NCBI GenBank assembly: GCA_030424595.1 | Contig: JAUHWG010000028.1 | Coordinates: forward strand, 62,001-126,000 | Origin: Polyangia bacterium | GTDB lineage: Bacteria; Myxococcota_A; Polyangia; Nannocystales; Nannocystaceae | Direction of reading: 5' to 3' | Length of the DNA: 64,000 bases | Shown here: positions 50,331 to 63,586 of the stretch, piece after piece | Position numbering within the stretch: the stretch's first letter is position 1 | Layout of the letters: the number at the start of each line of letters is the position of its first letter | Notes under the pieces: model-generated | Told to the model about the DNA's origin: nothing | What the model saw: only the letters and a program-made list of their open reading frames with translations | The model's database searches: none | Position numbers and translations under genes: made by a program

Positions 50331-51107
50331 GCCGAGCGAAGCGCCACCACCCACCGGCGAGCGTCAGCCCGGACGCGACCACGAGCAGGAGAGCGTCCGC
50401 TCCGTGGAAGCCCCGGGTCATCGGGTTGGTGTCCATGTACCAGCCGATGGGAGAGATCATCGCCAACCAGTCGAGGCCGATGAGGGGGCCGAGCGCGTTG
50501 AACATCCAGCTCAGCACCGCGAGCGCTGCCGCGCCCCCGAGCGCTCCCGCTCGTCGTCCGAGGGCGGCCCCGAGGGCGAGAGAGACCGAGCCGAAGAAGC
50601 CGATGAGGAGCCAGAGCTGGACGGTCGCGGCGACCATGTCCCCCTGCGGGATCCCGAGTTCCTGGAGCAGGTTGAGGGTGAAGGTGACCGCGAAGACCAC
50701 CGCTACGAGAACGGTGATCTGGATCCAGAGGGCCGCTAGACGCTGGCCGTAGATCGCCGAGCGCGGCAGCGGAGAGGTCAGCTCGAGCTCGAGCTCGCCT
50801 CGCTCCTCCGGGCCGGCGATCGTCGCTGCCCCGCCGCCGATCGCGAAGACCAGGAGGAGCGCGAGGGCGACGAGGCCGTAGGTCGCGCTGCCGACGTAGC
50901 CGGCGGCCGTGCTGATGTCATCGTAGCCGAGCGCCTCCATCATCCCTTGGGGGAGGGACGCCGTCATCGCTTCGATGTCCATGCCGGACATGTAGGGGAA
51001 GAGGCTGGTGTACATCCCGCAGACGCTGGCGAGCGCTACGGCCCAGATCGCGAGACCGCGGCGGCGACGGCGGAGGACGCCCGCGAGGATCGGATAGCGT
51101 CGGGACA

Positions 51108-51108
<1 letters not shown>
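50314..51108 (-). CDS. ABC-2 type transporter permease
   Basis: A 264-residue membrane protein with about six helices (LAIWAVALASVCGMYTSLFP, YGLVALALLLVFAIGGGAAT, LWLLIGFFGSVSLALGAALG, ALLLVVASGLTLAGGWW). AGPEERGELELELTSPLPRS is the cytoplasmic E-loop typical of ABC-2 permeases that pair with a single ATPase. The ATG at 51108 overlaps the TGA of the ATPase gene (TGATG), so the two are coupled; a TTG one codon earlier is possible. It probably exports a small molecule or lipid; the substrate is unknown. The C-terminus RRDLMT is encoded by the edge of the 8-bp repeat. Confidence 0.88.
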
Positions 51109-52064
<956 letters not shown>

Positions 52065-52227
52065 CCTGGGTCGGAGTCATCGGTCGATGTTGCCATCCGA
52101 CCCGAGGATCGCAGAGATCCGGCCGCTTCGCCATGAGCCGAGAGCTCGACGATCGGCAGGCGCTCGGCGACCGCGCGCGAGAGCTCTCGCGAGTCCCAGG
52201 CGAGCTTGCCGTCGTCGAAGGACGCGG

Positions 52228-53631
52228 TCACGGTCGGGCCTCCTCGGCGTCGGCCGTCTCGACCACAGGGAGCCAGATGGAGACCGTCGTCCCGTCGCCG
52301 CGCGTCGAGCCGAGCTCGATGTTGGCGCCGAGACGGACGCAGATCCGCTGGGCGACCGTGAGGCCGAGCCCGGCGCCATCATGGGCGCGAGTCGAGGAGG
52401 AGTCGGCCTGGAAGTAGGGATCGAAGGCCCGACCGAGGGCCGCCTTGGTCATCCCGGGGCCGCGATCCTGGACGTCGAGCTGGATCCCTCCACGGGCCGG
52501 CGAGGCGCGTATCGTCACCTCCTCGCCGCGGCTGAAACGACAGGCGTTGTCGAGCACCTCGCGGAGGACGGTCGCGAGGCGCTGACGATCGCTCATGACC
52601 GTGAGGTCGCGGGGGAGCTCGACCGAGACTCGGCTTCGCTGGCGCTCGGCGAGGGGCGCGAGCTCGCCGACGAGGCTGTCGACGAGGGGGCCAAGCTCCA
52701 GCGGCTCCAAGCTCAGCTCGAGGTCGGGATCGTCGATCTCCGTGAGGATCAGGATCTGACGGACGAGGCGAAAGAGGCTCTGGGCCGCGGCTCCGAGCCG
52801 CGAGACGTCGGTCGCGGCCTCGCCCTCGGGGTCGTCTTCGAAGCGCTCGCGGAGCAGCTCTGCGTAGCCGAGGATGATGTTCAGCGGGGTCAGGAGCTCA
52901 TGGCTCATGGTCGCCGTGAAGCGACGCTTGGCCTCCGCCGCCGCCTCGGCACGATCGCGCGCGACCCGGAGCTCGTCGGCGACACGGGCGAGCGCCTCCC
53001 GCTCGCGGAGGGCGGCTCGCGTCTCCGCGAGCTCGTCGGCGGTGGCGGCGACCTCGTCGGCGAGGCGGATCGCCTGCTCACGTCGGCGGTTGGCGTAGGC
53101 GAGGAGCCCACCGCTCAGCGTGGCCAACGCGAGGGCGCCGAGGGCGATCCGAAGGAGGTCCTCCCAACGCCCGGCGAGCTCCCCCGAGATTATCGAGCTC
53201 CGCGCTCGGAGGCCCGTGTGCAGCTGAGAGATCGAGCCTTGCAGGTTGCCGAGGGCGTGCGCGTCCGGATCGCGTGAGACCTCGCGGAGGGCCGCGTCGA
53301 GCCTGTCCGCGCCGTCTCTGAAGTCGGGGCTCTCCGCACGCATCTCCTCGGCGAGGAGGGACGCCGCCGCCGCGTTGTCCTGCCAACCGACGGGCGGCTC
53401 ATGGAGGTCACCGACGAGCCAACCCGCGGTCTCCTGCTGGAGGGCGCTGAGCTGCTGGATCCGGCCGATGTTCTCCTCCAGGTCGCGGCGACTCTCTCCG
53501 GCGGAGAACATGACGCGGACCGTCCAGCCCGCGAAGAGCAGGAGGACGAGCATGAAGACCGCCGTGGCGCTGCGACCCCACCGCGAGGTCGCGCCTGCTC
53601 GCCTCTGCGTCTGCTCAGCGGGGGTGTCCAT
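52228..53631 (-). CDS. membrane sensor histidine kinase
   Basis: A 467-residue kinase from the ATG at 53631. Transmembrane helices at about 24-44 (ATAVFMLVLLLFAGWTVRVM) and 163-185 (LLRIALGALALATLSGGLLA) flank a helical sensor domain. HisKA: FTATMSHELLTPLNIILGYA (phospho-His about 242). HATPase: REVLDNACRFS (N box), DRGPGMTKAALGRAFDPYFQ (G1/F), DGAGLGLTVAQRI (G2). No receiver domain is attached and no response regulator is adjacent; the nearest is at 29249. It lies upstream of the ABC exporter in the same direction, so it may control or sense the exported substrate. It is divergent from the PDZ lipoprotein gene across 221 bp. Confidence 0.9.
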   Translation of the reverse strand: MDTPAEQTQRRAGATSRWGRSATAVFMLVLLLFAGWTVRVMFSAGESRRDLEENIGRIQQLSALQQETAGWLVGDLHEPPVGWQDNAAAASLLAEEMRAESPDFRDGADRLDAALREVSRDPDAHALGNLQGSISQLHTGLRARSSIISGELAGRWEDLLRIALGALALATLSGGLLAYANRRREQAIRLADEVAATADELAETRAALREREALARVADELRVARDRAEAAAEAKRRFTATMSHELLTPLNIILGYAELLRERFEDDPEGEAATDVSRLGAAAQSLFRLVRQILILTEIDDPDLELSLEPLELGPLVDSLVGELAPLAERQRSRVSVELPRDLTVMSDRQRLATVLREVLDNACRFSRGEEVTIRASPARGGIQLDVQDRGPGMTKAALGRAFDPYFQADSSSTRAHDGAGLGLTVAQRICVRLGANIELGSTRGDGTTVSIWLPVVETADAEEARP

Positions 53632-53852
53632 CGCTGCCCAAGGAACCCATGATAGCGCCTGCTTCACAGGTTTCGTGCCTCGTTTGGGGGGAGATGCGGA
53701 CCCCGCAGAGCACGACCGAGTGACGAAGAGACAGAGGACCATGGGGGGAGTCCGTGCATTTCGGCTGCGGTTCATCCCGGCGCTCGGAGGCCACGGCGGC
53801 GCGGCCACGATGCCGCCACGCCTCGCGAGGATCTCAGGTAGCCTCGGGGCTC

Positions 53853-54548
53853 ATGCGCACAGGTCTTGCACTCGTCCTCAGCACTTCACTCGCCGGCGCC
53901 CTCGCCTGCGACGGCGGCCCCCGGGCGGAGCTCCAGGAGGCCCGGGCGGAGCTCCAGGAGGCCCGGGCGGAGCTGGATGCAGCGCGCGCTGAGCTCAAGG
54001 AGGCCCGGACGGAGCTCAAGGAGGCAACCGAGCGCCTCGACGCGCGAGGGCGAGCGCTCAGGAGCGACCTCCGCCCGACCCCGGGCGGCCCCTCGTCGAC
54101 CCACCTGCCGAAGGGAGCGGACCGAGCGGCCGAGGACGCGCTCAAGGAGGCCGCGGCCGCGGCGATCGAGTGCATCGACGACGGCCATTGCACCATCACC
54201 CGCGCCTTCATCGACGAGGCGCTGCGAAACCCCGCGCTGCTCAGCCGCCAAGCTCGGATCGTCCCCTCGGTCCGGGACGGCGTGAGCGACGGCCTGCGCC
54301 TCTACGCGATCCGCCGCGGCTCGATCCTCCAGCTCCTGGGGCTCCGAAACGGCGATACCCTGACCGCCGTCAACGACATGCCGCTCACGAGCATGGACGC
54401 GAGCCTCCAAGCCTACAGAGAGCTCCGCCGGAGCGACCGGACCGTTCTCCAGATCATCCGCAACGGCGAGCCGATGGCCCTTCAGGTCGACATCTCCGCC
54501 GAGAACGCGGGCGCCAGCCCGCGCCCCCAACGGGGCGCCCCGGAGTAG
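53853..54548 (+). CDS. lipoprotein with coiled coil and GspC-like PDZ domain
   Basis: A 231-residue protein. LALVLSTSLAGALAC gives a lipobox at Cys19. Residues 25-65 are heptad-like repeats (RAELQEARAELQEARAELDA, ARAELKEARTELKEATERLD) predicting a coiled coil; at DNA level this is a 21-bp tandem duplication. The C-terminal 100 residues (IVPSVRDGVSDGLRLYAIRR, GSILQLLGLRNGDTLTAVND, LQAYRELRRSDRTVLQIIRN) match the PDZ part of type II secretion protein GspC/PulC. Other T2SS genes are absent, so it may be a free-standing, membrane-anchored PDZ protein. The start follows from the signal peptide; the frame is open further 5' to 53754. Confidence 0.8.
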   Translation: MRTGLALVLSTSLAGALACDGGPRAELQEARAELQEARAELDAARAELKEARTELKEATERLDARGRALRSDLRPTPGGPSSTHLPKGADRAAEDALKEAAAAAIECIDDGHCTITRAFIDEALRNPALLSRQARIVPSVRDGVSDGLRLYAIRRGSILQLLGLRNGDTLTAVNDMPLTSMDASLQAYRELRRSDRTVLQIIRNGEPMALQVDISAENAGASPRPQRGAPE

Positions 54549-54559
54549 CCACGGGGCGC

Positions 54560-54592
54560 GAGAGCACACGGGCCATCGCCGCGGGCTGCTCG
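54560..54592 (+). repeat. dispersed 34-bp element, copy 8 (diverged)
   Basis: Reads GAGAGCACACGGGCCATCGC then CGCGGGCTGCTCG, 11 bases after the stop of the PDZ lipoprotein gene. The central ACTCTT of other copies is CATC here. Confidence 0.6.
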
Positions 54593-54647
54593 CGGCGATG
54601 ACGTCTCCGGCCGGGGTACACTTCCCCGGCCCCGGCCCCGGCCACCC

Positions 54648-58232
<3,585 letters not shown>

Positions 58233-58401
58233 CCGATGCGCCGGCAGCGGGCGCCGATCCGTCGAGGGTGTCGAGCCGAGACCCCCGCGGGGAGCTTCGC
58301 CCTGCCATCTGCGGAGAGTGCGAAGGATGCGCATGGTTCTTCGTCGCGGGCGTCACGACCCCGACTTCAACGACCGCGTCGATGGGCTTACACTCCGGCC
58401 G

Positions 58402-60618
58402 ATGCGTGTTGTAGCCAGCGATCAGCGCCCGAGCACGGACGAGCTCGTGGAGGCGATGCGACGGATCGTCCACCCGGGGAGCGGCCACCAGGCGTCGACG
58501 AACGTCTTCGCGACGGCGCTCGGCCTGCCGGGGATCGCCCTCAGCGAGCTGCGCTCCCTCCCCCTGCGCGCGCTCGGGCAGCGACTGATGGCCACCCGCT
58601 ACGTCGTCGAGAACGGCGCCATCTGGACGAAGCACTTCGCCTGGGAGACGCCGCTGGCCGCGATCGATCCATCGGCGCCCGATCGCGTCCGGACCCTGAT
58701 GGGCCGCGTCGACCAGGCCCGCGCCGCGGCGCCGACGGAGGCGGTCTTCGAGCAGGCGCTGGCGGGACGATCGCTCGTGGAGCTCGCAGACCTCGCGGCG
58801 ACGATCGAGCGCGAGGCAGAGGCGGCGATCGATCTCCTGGTCGGCCTCAGCCTGCATCCGTCTTGCCGCGGCCGACTGCGAGCTCGGCTGCGGGAGGAGG
58901 CGGGCGCGCTCTTCACGAGCGACCCGCGCGCCTGCGATCTCATCTACCTCCTCTCCCAGGAGCTCGATCGGTATCCGGCGACCACCGTCGGCGAGGGTCG
59001 CCTCGACTACATCATCGTCGCCGACAAGGGCGAGATGGGCGTGCGCGCCACCCGAGAGGCGATCGCCCGCGGCGCCTGCCCGGTCGTTCTCCACAGCGCC
59101 CGTGACGACGCGCGGGCGCTGCAGGTGCGGCTCGCGACCGAGGCTGGCGGCTTCGCGATCCCCTTGGAGGGGAGCTTCAAGGAGACCTACGCCAACCCCG
59201 TCCAGATCGCGCAGTGCGTCCACCGGGCCTACGAGCAGCGCTTCGGCGCCGACGCTGCTGAGCACCTGGCCCGCTCCGCGGTGTATCCCGGCTACGGACC
59301 GCTGGCCGAGAGCACCGCCGCGATCAAGTTCTTCCGGACCAGCGGCATCACCTTCATAGGCCCCATGCAGGACGTCGTCGAGCGGGCCGGCGACAAGCGC
59401 GAGTTTCGCAAGCTGGCCGAGTCGATCGACCCCGGCGCGGTCACCCCGGGGATCGTGATCGATGACGGCGACGCGAAGACGATCGTCGACCGGATCATCG
59501 CCGCCCACGCAGCGGGCGCGTTCTCCTTCCCTGGCCGCCTCAAGGCCGCCAACGGCGGCGGCGGTCGTGGGCAGGTGGTCGTGGGCAGCCCGACGGAGAT
59601 CCCGACGGCGGTCGTCAAGGTGCTCGGCGAGATCGGCTCGAACGGGTGGGATCCGGGGATGATGTTCGAGCAGAACATCCCCAGGACGATCCACCTCGAG
59701 GTCCAGGTCGTCCGCGATCGATTCGGCAACGCGCGCCACTTCGGCATGCGCGACTGCAGCGAGCAGCGGGCCAGCCAGAAGATCCAGGAGGAGGCGCCCC
59801 CTGCCGTGCTCCGCCACGACCCTGACCTGGAGGCGCACATCTGCGCGATCGCCGTGCGTATCGCCGACACCGTCGACTACGTCGGCGCCTGCACCGTCGA
59901 GCTGATGTTCAAGGACGGACATTTCTACCTCCTCGAGATGAACACGCGGATCCAGGTCGAGCACCCGGTCACGGAGGAGGCGCACCGCGTTCGCGAAGGC
60001 GACGATGCCCGCCCGCTGAACCTCGTGCAGCTCCAGTACCTGGTGGCCAGCGGCGCTCCGATCCCCTTCGCGCAGTCGGCCGTCGAGCGGGCTCGGGTCG
60101 CCCGCGAGTACCGGATCAACGCTGAGGCCTATCGACCTGACCTCAAGGATCCCCGCGACGGTGGACGCGGCCTCTTCGTCCCGAACGCGGGGATCTTCGA
60201 CCGGATCGACCTCCCCGACGAGGCCAGCGTGCTCGAGGCTCTCCACAGCTCGGGCGCGCTCGGCGTCCGGGCCGTCGGCGTCCGCTTCGACACCGGCTTC
60301 GAGGTCGGCGACACCCTGGTCAACAAGGATCCGACCTTCGGCAAGCTCATCGTCTCGGTCGAGGTCGATCCCCGGCATGACGAGGATCGCTACGAGCTGC
60401 TCCGCCTCGCGTCGCTCGAGGTGCTGCGGCGGGTCCATATCGAGGGTCGCCAGGTGCGTCCCGACGGCACGATCCTCCGCCGAGCGAGGTTCGAGAACAA
60501 TGTAGCCGCCCACATCTTCGTCCTCGAGACCGAGTGCATTCGTACCCACGGGCGGAGCATCGCCCGCGAGCGACACGTCAATTGGGTCATCGAAGAGCTC
60601 CGCCGCGGCGGCGAGTGA
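58402..60618 (+). CDS. biotin carboxylase-like ATP-grasp enzyme with N-terminal extension
   Basis: About 738 residues from the ATG at 58402 (58327 is also in frame). The first 190 residues (DELVEAMRRIVHPGSGHQAS, LIYLLSQELDRYPATTVGEG) are an uncharacterised helical extension. From about 195 the biotin carboxylase fold begins (IIVADKGEMGVRATREAIAR, YPGYGPLAES). The ATP-grasp has AANGGGGRGQVVV, HLEVQVVRDRFGNARHFGMR, DCSEQRASQKIQEEAPP and LLEMNTRIQVEHPVTEE, all catalytic positions of BC enzymes. No biotinyl (BCCP) domain is attached and no carboxyltransferase gene is near, so it must act on an unlinked partner or on another small substrate. The N-terminal domain makes it longer than standard BC (about 450 aa). 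Confidence 0.8.
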   Translation: MRVVASDQRPSTDELVEAMRRIVHPGSGHQASTNVFATALGLPGIALSELRSLPLRALGQRLMATRYVVENGAIWTKHFAWETPLAAIDPSAPDRVRTLMGRVDQARAAAPTEAVFEQALAGRSLVELADLAATIEREAEAAIDLLVGLSLHPSCRGRLRARLREEAGALFTSDPRACDLIYLLSQELDRYPATTVGEGRLDYIIVADKGEMGVRATREAIARGACPVVLHSARDDARALQVRLATEAGGFAIPLEGSFKETYANPVQIAQCVHRAYEQRFGADAAEHLARSAVYPGYGPLAESTAAIKFFRTSGITFIGPMQDVVERAGDKREFRKLAESIDPGAVTPGIVIDDGDAKTIVDRIIAAHAAGAFSFPGRLKAANGGGGRGQVVVGSPTEIPTAVVKVLGEIGSNGWDPGMMFEQNIPRTIHLEVQVVRDRFGNARHFGMRDCSEQRASQKIQEEAPPAVLRHDPDLEAHICAIAVRIADTVDYVGACTVELMFKDGHFYLLEMNTRIQVEHPVTEEAHRVREGDDARPLNLVQLQYLVASGAPIPFAQSAVERARVAREYRINAEAYRPDLKDPRDGGRGLFVPNAGIFDRIDLPDEASVLEALHSSGALGVRAVGVRFDTGFEVGDTLVNKDPTFGKLIVSVEVDPRHDEDRYELLRLASLEVLRRVHIEGRQVRPDGTILRRARFENNVAAHIFVLETECIRTHGRSIARERHVNWVIEELRRGGE

Positions 60619-60775
60619 CCCCGGGCCGCACGACCGGCGACCCTACGATCTCGAGGCGAGCGGCTGCGCCGACGCCGAATCCCGACGGGGTCGCCCCCGT
60701 GGTGCTCGACCGTCGACTCGCCGTCCGCTGGCCCGACCCGCGCGAGCGTGAGCGGCCGCGCCCGCGCCCGCGCCC

Positions 60776-61972
60776 ATGCGGGGAGGGATCGAGCGTCAGG
60801 AACAAAGTCAGCGAGGGCTGGGATCGACACCCGACGGACTATGCGATCATCGTCCGGTGCCGAGGCGCGCTGGCGATCGATCGACCCTAGCAGACCCAGA
60901 TGCGGGGCAGCCCCGCACCACCTCTCGATGCAAAACGCGTCTGGAGCTCGACTTCGTCGGCACCGCTGCGCCCTCTTTTCATGACAGAGTCCACAACAGC
61001 TCCCGGCCCCGCTCTCCCCGGCTCTGCCTCCTCCTCGCAGTGAGCGCCCTCGTCGGCTCCTGCGGCGGCCACGAGGCCCCGGATCTGCAGCAGGATCCAG
61101 AGCCCACCGTCGCCCAGCCCAGGCCGGTCTCTCCTGAGCTCGCCCGGGTCTCAGAGTTCGTCCTCTCACGCGGGGCTTGCTACGGCGAGTGTCCAATCAA
61201 CCTCATGCTCGTACGCCCGGACGGCGCGGTCTTCTACTGGGGCAAGATGCACACCGCTCCGCTCGGGTTTCATCGAGGGTGGCTCCCCCGGGCGCAGCTC
61301 GGCGCCTTCGCTGAGATGGTCCTTGCAGAGGATGGCTACACCACCCTCGGGAGCTACTATCATTCAGGCTGGACCGATCAGGCGACGGTCATCACCTCGG
61401 TCGTCGTCGACGGTCAACGCACGATCGTCGAAGACTATGGACGTGAGGCTCCGGAGGCCGCGCAGGCCTTCGTCCAGGCCCTCTCGCTCGTCCTCTTGGC
61501 CGTACGCTGGGATCCCGACCCGCTCGACGTCCCAGGCAACAGCCGCGACTCGCCGAGCTGTACGAAGCTCCGCCGGCGCGTCGCGGACACGTGCCTCCGC
61601 TTCGCCGCTGGCGAGGAGACCTCCGGGATGTGCAAGCTCTTCGCCGACCCGGCGGAGCAGACCCTGAGCGGCGCAGTCCCTCCAGAGCTCTGCGCCGAGC
61701 TCGTGCGCTCCTTAGAGCTCGCGCCAGCTCCCGCCGGAGCCGGTCCGCTCGAGCACGGACCCGTCTGCTCGGCCTATCTCGCCTCCGTCGCCTCCGGCTG
61801 CCGGGACAGGCTGCTCGGGGCGCCGATCGCCGACGAGACCCCGACCTGCCACCAGATGTTCAAGGCCCTCAAGCTGCTCCAACCAGACGCGAGACTTCCA
61901 GAGGATGACGAGCGCCGGCAGCTGCGAGTCTCCGCTGACGAGTACCTGTGCGACGCGCGAGCGAAGCGCTGA
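60776..61972 (+). CDS. lipoprotein with DUF6438 domain (5' end altered by a repeat)
   Basis: The coding body runs to 61972. The natural-looking signal peptide is SPRLCLLLAVSALVGSC (lipobox VGSC, Cys96 counted from 60776), followed by a short linker and then a DUF6438 domain: VLSRGACYGECPINLMLVRP, DGAVFYWGKMHTAPLGFHRG, and VDGQRTIVEDYGREAPEAAQ. The rest is a Cys-rich helical tail of about 150 residues. No ATG, GTG or TTG lies at a suitable place just before the signal peptide; the frame is open back to the ATG at 60776, but that extension runs through the 96-bp repeat. The original start may have been replaced by the repeat, or a non-standard start is used. Function unknown; envelope location predicted. 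Confidence 0.65.
   Translation: MRGGIERQEQSQRGLGSTPDGLCDHRPVPRRAGDRSTLADPDAGQPRTTSRCKTRLELDFVGTAAPSFHDRVHNSSRPRSPRLCLLLAVSALVGSCGGHEAPDLQQDPEPTVAQPRPVSPELARVSEFVLSRGACYGECPINLMLVRPDGAVFYWGKMHTAPLGFHRGWLPRAQLGAFAEMVLAEDGYTTLGSYYHSGWTDQATVITSVVVDGQRTIVEDYGREAPEAAQAFVQALSLVLLAVRWDPDPLDVPGNSRDSPSCTKLRRRVADTCLRFAAGEETSGMCKLFADPAEQTLSGAVPPELCAELVRSLELAPAPAGAGPLEHGPVCSAYLASVASGCRDRLLGAPIADETPTCHQMFKALKLLQPDARLPEDDERRQLRVSADEYLCDARAKR
60891..60986 (+). repeat. 96-bp repeat with perfect palindromic core, copy Y
   Basis: Begins CAGACCCAGATGCGGGGC and continues GCCCCGCACCACCTCTCGAT, ACTTCGTCGGCACCGCTGCG, ending TTTTCATGACA. The core TGCGGGGC-A-GCCCCGCA is a perfect 17-base palindrome. It matches copy X (43690-43785). 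It abuts the signal-peptide region of the DUF6438 lipoprotein gene. Upstream (60619-60890) is GC-rich low-complexity sequence without a gene. Confidence 0.85.
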
Positions 61973-62137
61973 GAGCCTCCGACGCCCGAGTCCGCGTCAG
62001 CGTCCGCGTCGACCCGCGCCGAGGCCGAGACCGAGACCAAGGATCATCAGCCCGGACCGGCCTGCGCCCTGGCTGCCTCGTGGACGAACATGCGCGGCGA
62101 CGGGAGCTCTTCATCGGCATGGACGCGGAGAGCCGAC

Positions 62138-62887
62138 TCAGCGCTGGTGTCCGCCGAAGAGGAACTCGACCGCCGCCGGCGCCCGCCGCCGCCAGTCGTG
62201 CTCCCGGTGCTCCCCCTCGGGGTCCGCGACCCAGCGGAGCTGCTGTTCGCAGTAGCCGCGAGCGCGGAGACGGTCGACCATCCGGGCCGCGCCGGGGAGC
62301 ATCGCCGACCCCTCGCGAGCCCCCGCGTCGACGTAGATCCGCGAGCTCGGCGGCCGCGGACGCCGGTCGATCCAGCGGTGGATCTTGCCCTTCGCGTACC
62401 ACAGCGAGGGCGACATGCAGAGGGCCGCGCCGAAGACGTCCGGGCGGAGAAAATGGCCGTAGAGCGCCGCCAAGCCCCCCATCGACGCGCCGCCCAGGGC
62501 GGTGCCCGCCGCGTCCGCGCGGACACCGAAGCGACGGACGATCAGCGGCCGCAGGTCGCGGGCGATCCAACGGACCAGGTGGGCCGCCTGGCCCCGACTG
62601 CGCGCCTGAAAGGGCGAGAGTTCGCGGACCCGGCAGGCCCCGCCGTGGTCGATGCCGACGATCACGGGGGCGGCCCGTCCCCGCTCTGCGAGCCCCTTTG
62701 CGGTCCGATGGAGGTGCCATCCGCCGGCGTAGGAGGGCTCGTCGTCGAAGACGTTCTGACCGTCGAACATATAGAGCACCGGCGGCGCCACGCCGGCGGG
62801 TCGCGGCGGCGCGTAGACCCGGATCAGCCGGGGTCCGCGGAGCCAGGGGATCGTGAAGGGACCGAAGGTGTGGATCATCCCGGCCAA
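62138..62887 (-). CDS. esterase of the enterochelin-esterase/antigen-85 family (alpha/beta hydrolase)
   Basis: A 249-residue protein. RLIRVYAPPRPAG and VLYMFDGQNVFDDE are the N-terminal strands, with IVGIDHGG at the oxyanion region; TALGGASMGGLAALYGHF gives the nucleophile (Ser135), AAPALC-type SPSLWYAKGK follows, and the catalytic His is in GEHREHDWRR near the end. The family (PF00756) includes Fes-like siderophore esterases and mycolyltransferases. No signal peptide is visible, so it is probably cytosolic. The TTG at 62887 with GGAG eight bases upstream is the preferred start; the ATG at 62878 is the alternative. A 99-bp tandem repeat ends 15 bases before the start. Confidence 0.85.
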   Translation of the reverse strand: MAGMIHTFGPFTIPWLRGPRLIRVYAPPRPAGVAPPVLYMFDGQNVFDDEPSYAGGWHLHRTAKGLAERGRAAPVIVGIDHGGACRVRELSPFQARSRGQAAHLVRWIARDLRPLIVRRFGVRADAAGTALGGASMGGLAALYGHFLRPDVFGAALCMSPSLWYAKGKIHRWIDRRPRPPSSRIYVDAGAREGSAMLPGAARMVDRLRARGYCEQQLRWVADPEGEHREHDWRRRAPAAVEFLFGGHQR

Positions 62888-62902
62888 CAGCGGAGCTCCG
62901 GC

Positions 62903-63001
62903 GGAGGTCTAGCAGAGGTCTGGCAGAGGTCTAGCAGAGGTCTGGCAGAGGTCTAGCAGAGGTCTGGCAGAGGTCTGGCAGAGGTCTGGCAGAGGTCTGG
63001 C
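62903..63001. repeat. nine tandem copies of an 11-bp unit
   Basis: Units of AGAGGTCTGGC (or AGAGGTCTAGC; the first is GGAGGTCTAGC) occur at 62903-62913 and every 11 bases to 63001. They fill the space between the DUF6172 gene and the esterase gene, both on the minus strand, and end 15 bases before the esterase start. Confidence 0.95.
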
Positions 63002-63038
63002 AGGACGCACCGGCGTGTCGCGGATCGAGTCGCAGCCC

Positions 63039-63350
63039 CTACGCCTCCTCGTCCGGCTCCGCGGCGGGCTTCTTGCCCCGCCGCTTCACGGCCTGGGCGA
63101 CGAGCTCCACGTACACGCTCTCCCAGCCCGCCTCGGCGGCCTCGTCGATCGCCTTGGCGAGCTCCCGCTCAGCCAGCGAGCGCTCCGGCCCCTCCCGTCC
63201 GACCTTGCAGTCGAAGGCCCAGAAGTCCATGCCGTCGGGCAGCGTCTTCCCCCGCTCGCGCTTGAGGTACTTGCGGATCTGATGCTTGATGTGCTCGACC
63301 ACCCGAGCAGGCTTGTGCCTGGGATGCTCGAACGAGAATGACTTCCTCAT
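63039..63350 (-). CDS. DUF6172 family protein
   Basis: A 103-residue basic protein from the ATG at 63350: MRKSFSFEHPRHKPARVVEH, then IKHQIRKYLKRERGKTLPDG, MDFWAFDCKVGREG and AIDEAAEAGWESVYVELVAQ. The HPxHKPxRVV(D/E)xIKHxIRKYxKRER start and the (D/E)FWxFDCKxG motif are those of DUF6172, a small conserved family of unknown activity. AAGG lies eight bases upstream of this ATG; the frame continues 5' to 63446, but without such a site and in Arg/Trp-rich sequence. The Lys/Arg-rich N-terminal half suggests nucleic-acid contact, which is inference. Confidence 0.8.
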   Translation of the reverse strand: MRKSFSFEHPRHKPARVVEHIKHQIRKYLKRERGKTLPDGMDFWAFDCKVGREGPERSLAERELAKAIDEAAEAGWESVYVELVAQAVKRRGKKPAAEPDEEA

Positions 63351-63586
63351 CGGTAGCCTTGTGGCGCGCTCCGGACGATTTGTCCAGACACGACGCTGTG
63401 ACGAGACGCGCCCCTGGCTCTGCCATGGCGCCACCCTCCAGCGCATCCCTCGCTACGGAGAGGAGGAGTCAGCCGTCGTCGTCACGAGCACATCAGGATC
63501 TGTCTGGCCCCTCTGTCACGCGTGAGCGACCTGTAGGCAGGCTCCAGGTCTAGCGGCCTCCCTCCTCGGTGATATCCTCAGCAGCC

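Noticed and set aside
62903..63001. Tandem array considered as a CRISPR
   Set aside because: Units are 11 bp and contiguous with no unique spacers, and no cas genes are nearby. The same reasoning excludes 50285-50330.
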